From positions 2,685,501 to 2,745,500 of the forward strand of contig OU612070.1 in assembly GCA_914767715.1 (NCBI GenBank): a DNA stretch of 60,000 bases, written 5' to 3'. Positions 1 to 12,000 of the stretch are shown here, one piece after another. Both the position numbers and the translations under genes were made by a program. Under the pieces are notes generated by a model. The model was not told the origin of the DNA, searched no databases, and worked only from the letters and a program-made list of their open reading frames with translations. Numbering within the stretch: position 1 is the stretch's first letter; every line of letters starts with the position of its first letter. Origin of the DNA: Membranipora membranacea. Lineage: Eukaryota > Bryozoa > Gymnolaemata > Cheilostomatida > Membraniporidae.

Positions 1-83
1 TCTACATAGTGCCTCACTGATATCAATAACGGCATTTGCCCAGGAAATTGGAAAAATATCAGAAATCCAAGTTTTTGGATCAC
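1..83 (+). CDS. Copy A: last part of FTP domain 2
   Basis: Homologous to the end of the copy B exon 26179-26376. Both read through a stretch ending in ISEIQVFG/ISEIQVYG, the usual closing strand of fucolectin-like domains, and both are followed by a GTAAGT donor. The exon ends in phase 1. The start of the exon is cut off by the window edge. Confidence 0.75.
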
Positions 84-3000
84 GTAAGTAAATTGATTTT
101 CCTACACTCAGGACAGTCCCAATATCTTTGTTAAAAAGGGACATTTATCAATTATATCTTGGTCCTTGTGAATCACAGTCGACAAACATTTTATTGTAAT
201 TATCTATTTCAAATTCAAAACCAACAGTTAAGACTTTTGTTAAAGGACATCAAAATTGATAGGTTTTTAACTTGTTTTAATTGCTGAGGGTAGTTATATG
301 AGATAATGCAGATCATATTAATGTTTTAGTTGGTTTATAAGGAATGTTAGTGGGAAGAGGCCAAGAGTTATTTCTCAGAACGAGAACGCAAAACTGTAGC
401 TATATCGATCAATTGCGCTATTGAGGGTGGTGTCTTACTATTTTTCTCAGATGTATGAAAGATGATCAAATCTTGCTCTCTCAAAATATAATATGTACGT
501 CCATCGGTGCAGATAAAACATTCTGTGAATAAAACATCAATGGCACTTTATTTAGAGCCAACTTATATGTTACCTTACATCCTTCAGGAGCGATCAATTA
601 TGCCCGCAATGGAATAGCAACACAGTCAAATCCATATGCCCCTTTTCCTGCATCTCGAGCTAATGATGGTACTAAGGGCGCTGGGAGTGCTGATATAACA
701 CATACTGCAGAAAGTGAAAATCAGTGGTTGAAAATAGATCTCGGTCGTCGAATGTACATGGTAGAGATGGTAGTGTACAACAGAGTAGGAGATTGTTTCG
801 GAACACCATGTTGTGAGTACTATGTGTTGTGTGTCGAGTTCGACTTGTCCTTATTATCTTCAATGCACTTATTTAGTTCCGTTATAAAAATCATAAGTCA
901 ACATGCCCTCAAGGTTTTGATTTGGGTTCATGATAGTTACACCCATGTCCAACTACATGGCACTGCACTGGACAATAATTAAAATGCAGGAAAGCAATTG
1001 TTGTATGGAAATAGACAAAAGCAGACTTGGCCTAGACTAATGGAGGTTGAGGAAACTCTCATATTTGCTATGCTATATTATAGCTGATAGAATGCAGGAC
1101 GCCAGCTTTTACACAACAGAACTTAATGGAGACAGCGCGGGTGATCCTGGCTCTTCTGATTGGACACTGTGTCATTACAATAAGGTTCCCATTGGCGACA
1201 TGGACTACATACAGTGTGACGACAACCGCCAGCCATTGACACAACAAATGGCTGTTAAAGTTGGGTATAACAAGGGTGTTCAACTGAGAGAATTCGAAGC
1301 TTACGGACTTGGTAAGAACTACCACAAAGTTGTGTAATATTTGTTTTTATCCATGCATTTTATACAATTATGGTGACCCATGCATTTTGCCAATGTGTGA
1401 GCTTGATCCATGCGATGCATATAGTTGCATGCATGCAGTGCCTATAAAATGATCCAGAGATAGACAGGGAAATTTATTACCTCAAGTACTGTTTATCAAA
1501 ATAAATCAATTTTCTAGATTATTGTTTGAATCCAACTGATGACCAGGACAAAAGATGTCATATCAACCTGAACTGGTTCATCATTCAATCTAAACTTTGT
1601 TATAAGAGAAAATTTGATTTAATTCCATGTTCTTTAGAAATTTATGAAACTCGTATGTTTTTAGAAAATAGACAGTATAAAAAGAGCTTTTTGTTCTAGA
1701 ACCAGGAACATTCGATGAGGTTCCAAGAGTCAGTCTCACGTTCAGCAACTCAACAGATTTAGTGATTTCTCTATATCAGTGGACTAATAATATGACTGGC
1801 GATGTACCTCCATCAAGGTATATATCATGTCTTCAAATCATCGTTGGATCAACTAAACCTGATTGGATCAATGCTATAAATAGGAGTAGAAGGTGGCTCG
1901 GTTGGTTGAGTTGGTTGGTTGAGACCTAGTCTTCAGCATGCAAGTGTTGGTGTGGTCTGACAAGACAATGCGGCCTTCAGGCACACTCGGCCCATAATTT
2001 TGAATGTGATGCGTGGCTGAACCTTGCGATGCCATCAATGCAAAATACGAACAGGTTGATGCATGAAGTTATATATTCATAGATACATCCCTGTTCTTTC
2101 TTCAGCCCTCATTCTTTCATCCCACAAGTTTTGAAAGCGATTTAAGTTATCCGATTTATTTGCCCGAGCATCATTTTCCATAACCATATTGTTGTGTTTT
2201 CAGCTATTCAATTTACCAGAAGACTGACCAGGAAAGTTTTGCGAAGGTCGGCACAATACCACACAATCTGTCTGCTGATACTGTGGATATACATATTGGG
2301 GGTCTGATAGCAACAAGTGGATATGAATACAGAGTGATTTTGAGCCATGGGAACTTCTCATATGGAATTATCAACACTGTGAATACATCATTAACTGTCC
2401 CAGCTGGTAAGTCTTCATTTTTTTATTCTTAAATAGTTGGCAATAGAGACTAAAGATTAACTGTCTACTTTGATGACAATGAGCTTACCCTAGAAATTGC
2501 CAATGTAGTTGACCTGTTTTAGGAGAACTGAATTCAGACTTTGCTTATATAGGAGACAATCTGGTGTCCCAGTGGTCTAAAATATGTGGACTGCACTGTT
2601 TTATCTAAAACAGTTTGATCAGTTAGATCATGGTATTGGGAACCGGCAGATAGTAACAGAGTATACTCTTGAAATTGCATTACTTTTTATGGTCCAAATT
2701 TGTTTGTCGCTTAGTTATTAGTTTCTGACATTAATATCTCGCTTTATTATTATGATTTCCAAATCATCTTCATAGGAAATATTAATCACACTTTTTACAC
2801 TTTCTCACACAATTTGCTCTGATGTGATTGCCTTTCTTGTTTGTTTCTTTTCCCCACTTTCTGCGTGGTGTTGTTACTGTCTGTATTTGATGTTGGTTTC
2901 CTATTCTTAAAACAAGGTGGAGGATATGCATGAAGTAGTATATGAGAAAAATTTCATGAAATTACCAAATATCAAATGATTCCTATAAACATAGTATAAT

Positions 3001-6000
3001 TTGTAGAAAGGTTGTATCCATTCTACCTGCTATTGTGACATTGTGCTGCTGTTGCAGCAGATACTAAAGGCCTATTATTTACAGTATACTACTACTCTTA
3101 GGTATTGTCTCCTCATTGACTGTGTGATCTCTGGGGACCGATCTTACCCCAGAAGATTGACTTCAATAGTTTTTGGGACGATGAAAATTTCCATATCAAG
3201 ACACCATCTATTTCTTTCAGCTCTTTATAAAAAATGTCACTCAACATTAGTTTTTTATAATTTTTCATAGAGAAACACCACATCTCTTGCAACCAGTGCT
3301 ATACTTATTTCTCTATACCTAAACCCTGTTTGAAAATCAAGGTGTTACAAAACATGACATTGCATCTCTGGGTTCATCATTACTATTGAATGTTTCCTCC
3401 TCCCACTTAGGCAATGTGTTGAAAAACCAACACAGCACGATTTCTGAGCTCTTGATTGTGATGATTTGGTTACGGTTATGACCCCTTTTTGATTTGATTC
3501 AGTACCTCCAGTGGTAAACGTAACAGCTGTAGATACAACAAACCAGACAGAGATATATGATGAGGGTTCCTATTCAGTGACTGCTAATGTAACATGGAAG
3601 GTATGATTCCAGCCATTTGTCATCCTAATGAATATTTCCTTATGACTGTTACATGGACAGTTTAATTCATACTCAATCGCATTGTAAATTTGACTGACAG
3701 ATTTTTGTCATTGTTCGAAGATATCTGATACAATGAAAGCAAGATTTTTTTCAGCATTAGCAGATACTTGATGAAAAGAAAATATTGCTTATGAACAAAT
3801 ATTGCTTTCATTTTACACTGAAGGCTGGGGATGACCAATCTGAAAGTGGCATATCGTATAGAGTTATAGTGAAAGATCTGGTAGGAAATCTTCTCACAAA
3901 CCAAACCAGAGTTCACGATCAAACTCGGTTTGTTGCACATAATCTATCTGGGAACACATTGTATACAATAGAAATCACCACAGTTAACAGAAGAGGTGCC
4001 AGTACTGTGAATACAACGTTTACAACAATTCAAATTGGTAAAAATATATATGAATGAAATGATAGATATTATTATAAACTATCATTGTTTAACAAACTAA
4101 AGCTGTGCTATTCCATCCACTGTTAACAGGTAGCCATTTTAACTCCAGAGATGTATGACTAAATTGAATATGTTCAATTTCTGTGAAATGGGGACGATTT
4201 TGTTGAAAATTATATCGATCTGCTTTGCTGATTCTGCAACAAATAATTGATCTGCATTGGATCTCTGCGCTGATGCAATTTCGTTAAAATAGAGCACTTC
4301 TCTTCTTGCTAGATAATGTTGGCTTGTTATTTTTGTCATTCATACCTCCAATTAAAATGAACTTTGAATTTCTCTGTATTTCAGCACCAAATCAGCCACA
4401 AGATGTTATATTTACTACGGTGAACTCTTCCTGCATACAGTTCAGTTGGACAGCTCCTATTGGTGGTGGCAACATTGTTTCCAGTTATATGGTAGGTGGC
4501 AACATTGTCACTAGTTATACACGGTAGATGGCAACAATGTTACTAGTTATACGGTAGGTGGCAACATTGTTACTAGTTATACGGTAGGTGTGAATTTAAA
4601 TTTTTGACACTACTACTTCTCAAACCACAGTCAACAGTCTCTGCTTGGAAAGCAAAATCATTGAATCCGTTATACTTGTTCTTTGACATTTTTGGCTCAG
4701 ATGTAAGGGCTCGGAAGCTGTGCGCATTGTTGTATATCTCATAGTCGCTTTGTGTATCAAATTTTGGCGAAGATGCCATACAGCTATTCATTATCACTGT
4801 CTTTTCAAGTATTCCTGTGAAGGTTACTCACCAATATCTGGTCTGAGTAATTCCATCTTCTCTCACACATCTTATGGATACACCCCAGGGACAAACATCA
4901 CATGCTCACTGCAAGCTGTGGCTGATGGAAACAGATCAAGTGACGCAATCAAACGCTCTGGTTACCTTCCCTGTTCAGGTTCGTCCAAAGGCTGACCATT
5001 TTACAATTAACATTATTATGTCAATTTTTATGTCTTTTTGAGCGGATATGGTTAGGACACATTTAAAATCAAAGAGTAGAAAACCTCAAGAGGTGTCCGG
5101 GGAGGGGGGATCGGTTGTTGAATTGGGAATTACTTGTTACTAGAAAAAGCCCCTTACAACCTATAATCTATCATCCCATCATATGTCATGAGGGGTGGGG
5201 GGGAACTCAAATGTCATGCTATGCCCTTGATTAAATTTGAGAATTTGCACTCCACAAAATTAAAGAAAACTACCTATTTCCACATTACTGATACATATTT
5301 GTGCAAAATTTGTTAGTCTTTGAAATTTTGCATGTTGATAGTTGACATAGGCTGTGCAGCTGCTAGATGTAAATAACTCCTTGGGCTGATCAGAGCATTA
5401 CCTACTTGACAATCATATTTAACCTATAAACTTTTCTGTTAGTCTTGCCAGCATCTCTTATCAGCACTAAATTAAATGAAACTATCAAAGATTATTTTCA
5501 TGTTATAGAACCACTGATCAAAGAGATTACCACAGAATCTCAACCGATTGCTAAAGATAATGGTGAAATTGATTTTGAGACAACCGTCAACTGGGAGGTA
5601 TGAGTTATTTTATTTGTAATTTCTAGCTATTCAGTGTTGTGATCCGGTTAATACTGTCAAACTTGTTCAGAGGAAGACAGTATGAAGTCTAGATTTTGTT
5701 ATTTTTTTCCGGGATTTTGTAGAGGTACACCATTATCAACCAAAACGTAATGTCCCTATGGGCAACCCAGGGAAAGTTAAAGCACTTAAGGTACTATATG
5801 TGTTTGGCACTTATCTAAATGCTCAAACTCTCCCCGGTTTGCTGGTTTTTGCGTTCCATTATTAACTACAGGGTGAAGCACTGTTGGCTGATAGTTGTAT
5901 GCCGTTTTTTGCAACCAGCATTCTGAATTGATACCTGATAGATTGTTTGCCATTCCTTGTTTCTAGCTTGTGATAAGTTGACCTCTTACCATCCTGTGAG

Positions 6001-9000
6001 GAGGAAGTACTTAATATGGATGATTAGGATTTGAAGATTAGATGATAAGATAATTTCTATCAGGTTAAATATTTTCTCAGGGGTCAGGCTTCAGTGTTGA
6101 CTGTTAATGGATGTGACACTTTTCTTCATACAATACAGGCAGTACTGATGATAGAAACAAAAATCCTGTTGTGTTGTGCTCTCTACATGTGTCCTGTTTT
6201 TTTTATCTATGCTGACAATATTTTTAACCCATTGCCGCTTTTCTTATCGTTTATCTGTCATCTGTAGACAGATTGACTCCAGTGAAGTGCGGTCTTCCTT
6301 GTTTTATCTTACGAGCACCATGACAGGACAGGAGCTCTAAGTGTCCTCACATTTTCACACTTTAATTCTAAGTTGTTCCTTCTTTAGATAAGGTCACCTT
6401 CTGATGTAAGTGCTTTCCAATAAATGTTATCCAGATTTGTGTGTCATCAACCAATAATAGTTTGTACCAATACTACTGTGAAACCTAAAATTTTTGTTTG
6501 CAAGTCACATAGAATAACAGTTCCCAACTTCCTGCATGATCTTACTTGTCGTTTATCCACCCACAGTAACCACCATTAGATGTATGTAGCCTTGACTCAA
6601 TCCAGCCTAACTAAACCTCAACAGCAGATTCCAGCATGTTAAACCAGAACAGTTTATCAGTGCTGTTGCTTTGTCTTGTTAAGAATTGCCATGAATTCGG
6701 AATGCCTAACCTCATCATAATTATTAATGAGCTAATGGAAATGTGGATATCCACCTGCGCTGTTAACATACCAGTAATAATTACCTGTCTAGCCACAAAA
6801 GTATATGTGTCTAAAAATAACCTACCGACTGATACAACCACTATTTGCCCTTAATCTGTTATGCTGATGATTATTTGACCTCTTTGCTTGTCTATGTGAA
6901 CTGTTAAGTTACCAGTTTTGTCTCTTATTAGGTGAGCAGTCATTGCAATGATGTCAAATTTGATCTCATAGTTAAGGACAGCGATGACCGAACCATGTAT
7001 CAAGAAGACAACTACACCAATACCAGTGTGATAATCGCTAACCAGACTGTATGCTCAAGTTATACTCTCAATCTCACAGCTACCAACAACAAAGGCTTCT
7101 CATCACAAGAATCACATGAATGGACAACACCAACTATAGGTACGATGATAAAGAATATCCGAAATGTTCAATCAACTCGTGGTGATTTGTGGATTGTCAT
7201 CTTTAAAATTGAAAACAGATAGGTATGCGTTTTTTCATCCCACTCAGTCTTACTAAATATCAAAGAGTTATTTTATATAATAATATTATTTATAATAACT
7301 CATAGAGTTATTATATATAATAATATTATATATGATAACCTTATGCTGTATGTACACAGACAATGGATACTATCATGATGTTTGGATGATAATTCAATAA
7401 AGATTTAAAAGAATTCAGTAATGCTGAAGCCTGTTGAAGCCTGCTGAGGTCTGTGATGCTAACCTTTTATACAGATAGACTTGTTTGTTTTTGAATTGAC
7501 ATGAATCAGTAGGTTATATACTGTCTGGTGTAACAGTTTAGGCCAAACAAAACAAATCACTCCTCAAGTGCCTTTCTAATTACTTTATCTATAACCTCAA
7601 TGACAGCTGACAGGCTGATTACAATTCCTAATGGTGTTAGATGTTTTGATGATTTTGTGAATACAAATGCCTGGGCATTGTAGATCACTAAGAAATCATT
7701 AATATCTATTCATCTAAACAATCTTGCATTTTTTTACATCATCATGGTATCCCACAATCCTAACCCTGAAAATTGTGATTCACGCTAATCATTCTATCTT
7801 CGTTTTGATTTAGTGCCCAAGCAGCCGACCTCAGTAAATGTCACAGAGCACAATGCTACTTGTGTTAAAGTCAGCTGGACAAAATCTGGTGAAAATGGAT
7901 GTCCAATATCAAATCACACTGTGAGTCTTTTATAAACAACATCTCTCTGTGTGGATTTTATCCATTGTCACCGTCACATAGATACATGCACATCGTTGCA
8001 TACACACATCAGGGACCCTCGACTAGTTAGCTTTGGATCAAGCTGTATTATCTTGTGTCAAACTGTACTAATGATGCCCCAACTGTATATAATTACAGCC
8101 CCCTACAACATATAATGAATGGAGATGTTTTCACCCAAAGAACTCATTTTTCTGAAGCTTTGTGTCAAGGGTCAGCTGTTTTAATAATGCAGTGGTGTTT
8201 TACAAATAATAATTATTGTAATTTCACTAACTTCAACCTGACTTTCCAGGCTTATATTTTGTAGTTGTCTTATCACTGTTCTTGCGTTATCATCAATTAC
8301 CACGTGCCTGAACTGGCGCCTCAATGCCGATGATGCTTAGTTTCACTCCAATCTTGTGATATTGCCTCATTCCTATTCTCAACTTATCTCAATGCCACTA
8401 AAAGTCTTTTTTCATAGTATTACTATGCATGGTCATGTATTACTCAGTATGTGGAAGGTTTGTTTTGGGTACTTGTGATGTGATTGTGGCGCTTTAGTTT
8501 TTGCCTTTTAAGGTATGAAGGCCGAATGTCTAATTAAAGATTCTTGACCATGCTGTTCTCCAGCAGGTTGCTGTGTTGGCTTCTAGAACCTAAAACTTGT
8601 CTAACATACATACCATTCCTTTTTAAACAACTGATATAGTTCAACTGCTCGAGCTCTGGCGGCCATTTTGTCACGGATACTGAAACAGATCCGGCTGTAA
8701 CGTCAACGGACGATGTCTGCGAGTTTTATCCTGGGTCACTAGTAACATGTGTAGTGTATGCTACTAATGTAGCTGGAGTTGGAGAAGCTAAACAGAATGA
8801 TATCGATCTCAGCTGTATAGGTAGGTCGAGTCATATTTTTGCAGGATTTTATAGGGGTTTTATTCTAATGATGGTCTTTTGGACAGTAGTTGTCCCTCCA
8901 AATGAAAAGGGAAGACGATAACGTGCTAATCCGGACAGGAACTTGATTAATTTCTCCACTTCAAATCTTCCAGGATTCATAGATATTATTAAGCATAGAA

Positions 9001-12000
9001 GTAATTTTCTTACTGGTGACGAAGGAGGTTCTAAAAACAATATCACTCTTAACTGTATAGGTAGGTCGAGTCATTAATTTTGCTCATGGCTTTGTAGGAT
9101 TGTAAAGGGGTTCGATTTCTAATGATGGTCTTTTGTATAGTAACTGTCCTTCTGAACCAAAATGGAAGACGATAACATATTAAGCTGGACAGGAACTTGA
9201 TGAATTTCTCCCTTGAACTTTCCAGGATTCAAAGATTGTAATCAGCATAGCAATAATTTCTTAGTTGATTGTTTTGATTATTCTGACAGATCCTACAGCA
9301 GCAGTGATCAGTGATAATGTGACTGAAACTTCAGAGCCTATTGGTGATAAGGATAGAATCAAACTCAGATTTGACTGGGAGGTATGTACTCAGTGTAAAT
9401 TTTGTTTGTGACTTCCGTGAAAGGTACATATTGTTTTATAGGAATGATTATACAATCATTACCATGTTATCAAAAAGCTGATTACTCACACGGGATGAAA
9501 TATTGACATTTTTAATGGATCAGTTTCATCTGCATACAGGAGTCAGAAGTGAACTGTTATGGCAAAGTGACATATGAAGTCGCTGTGACAGACACAACAA
9601 ACGCCTCAGAAGTACGCAGTGAAAGTACAGAAGATCTGTTCATAGAGTTTACTGATCTAGACCCGTACAGGTCTTATTCTATCAGAGTCACAAGTAAAAA
9701 TGATGTAGGCAATGAAGAAACAAGCGATCCAAAAAGCTACACAACTATGGAGCTGGGTAATTAGTTTTCCTATTATACTTCTAAGCTGCTCTAACAAAGA
9801 GCAAGATATTACACACCTGTTTGCAATCAGAGCTCCATACTACTGCTTGGGCTCCTAGACAACAATATTGCACCATATTTCAACCAGTCACCTCACAGTG
9901 AACAGACAATTCCTTATCATGTTTGTCTATTAATTTGCCTAGGGTGTATGTGTCTTTTACTTGTGTTTCTTTTAATTTGTGTTTCAGTCGTGAATATCCT
10001 CATAAGTTTTAATTATTCAGATGATGAAATACATTTGATGCAAAGTCTTTATGATTATTCAAATGTTTGTCAATGAAGTGACTGACAGACACCCACATTC
10101 TAAACCACTGGCTGAATAACCAGCTGAGCCATTGTCCGTTTGGCTGACTGTTTCACTGACAGACTTATTGATTTTCTTGATAGGCAAAATAGTCATAAAT
10201 GTAGTAGTTATAGTATTAAATGTTTAAGATTGAAGATGACTTAATTTTACATGTTACAGCCCCTTACGACAAGCCGAGAAACTTCACTGTAGAGACTAAC
10301 AATTCCTCTTGTGTAGATCTACAGTGGAAAGCTCCTGATTATCCTAGTGGTGAAATACAAAATTACACAGTAAGTTTTATTGAGTTTAATTCAATCTAAT
10401 CTATGTCCCTTCAGCTGGTTAAAAAACCTGTGTATCAACGTGCCTTATCTTGATACCCAGTTTGAGCAATATCAATCCAATACTGGAGGGAACAAACTTG
10501 TTCGAATTGATCATAAATTGAATGTATTAACAATTGAATATCTTGGCATTTTTAACTCACCGGTTGCAAATTGCAAAATAGCCCTTAGTTGTTTTTTTTT
10601 TAGATTTATTGCACAAGTGAGAAAGGCAACCAAACTACCCACACTGTCGGTGAAACATCCTCTACTCAACAATGTGGATTTTACCCTGGGTTCAAAGTGG
10701 CATGCGGTATTGTAGCTTACACCTCAGTAGGCCCTAGTCCACCAGCATTAGGTCAAGTAACTCTGTCATGTACAGGTGAGTGTGATCCTAACTTTATTCA
10801 CATTTTATTGTGAAATTTAAAAAATTTGAAACCTGGGTTATATATATCAGAATGTAAAATGAAAGTATCTCCCGACACAATGTACCATATATGGTATTAT
10901 ATAGTCGACGCACAATGCAGGCCATAATGATGTTGATAAGTTGCATACACAGTGCATTGGATGAAGAACGCAGATATGAAAAGAACTCTTATTCATGTTA
11001 CTATAGATCCTGAAACGCCACAAACTGAGAATGTAGCAGAAACCGTAGAGCTTATTGATGGAAAGGAGAGGATAAAGCTGAAGTTTCAATGGACTGTAAG
11101 TGGTTGCAATGCCTCATTTCTTCCAAAGCATGTGTTCCGCCATGTAGAGTAGAGCTATGAGTATCTCAAAATATTTGTTCTTTTGAACTCATCATGAAGA
11201 ATGGCTTGGGATAGTCTGAAATCAGACCAAATATCCGAAAAAAATTTCAAAAATTGATGAACAATGAATTGAGACAACTACTTTCACAGACAGGTTTCGG
11301 TAGATACGTTAAGCAGGATGCAGGCTTAATATTAAAAAAGGTAAATTTTGAAGAACCATCTACATTATATTCTTCACCCCCATTAAGGACTCTCAGTACA
11401 CCCCTAAATTGACTCTTACTCAGGGGTCAAGAGCATATACATGATAAGAACGCTAGTGTACTTGTGACTTGTAGGGAGAAAGAACAGACTGCCAATCCGC
11501 GACTACATACCATGTGTCCCTCACAGATATGATTGACACATCGGTGGTCAAAACAGATTTTACTGGAGATATTTTTTACGAGTTTGGCGACCTTGAGCCT
11601 TTTACCAATTACTCATTTGTGGTCATTGCCAGCAACAATGGAATAGTCAACTCGCTTTCTAGTCATCCAGAAGAGCATCAAACCCAAACACTAGGTAGGT
11701 GGCATAACTGCACATGACTATTGACTGACTATTCCAACATGAAAAAATTAGGGCATTCAAATAATGGTTATTGTTGAACCGCTGAGTACTAACACTGGTG
11801 TTATGACATAAGCAACATCAAGGTTAGTTAATGGTGAGTGTTTCAAATAAATCCTCTAGATTGGTTGCTCTGCCTGAAAAGATTGTGAGAGATTCTACTG
11901 ACATGCAGTCTATGGTCTGGTTTCATAGGGCAGTATTTATAACATTTTTACCTTTATGCTCTCTTTCGCCCCTTGAATCGTCTACTCTTTAAATCTTTTA

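Noticed and set aside
4469-4590. CRISPR-like spaced repeats
   Set aside because: Units are directly adjacent and nearly identical without spacers, in a eukaryotic gene. It is a minisatellite.
6636-6854. A 72-codon frame inside a copy A intron, also open in copy B
   Set aside because: Residue differences are frequent and radical, no splice signals fit, and the opposite strand is equally open. Kept only as a conserved intronic block.
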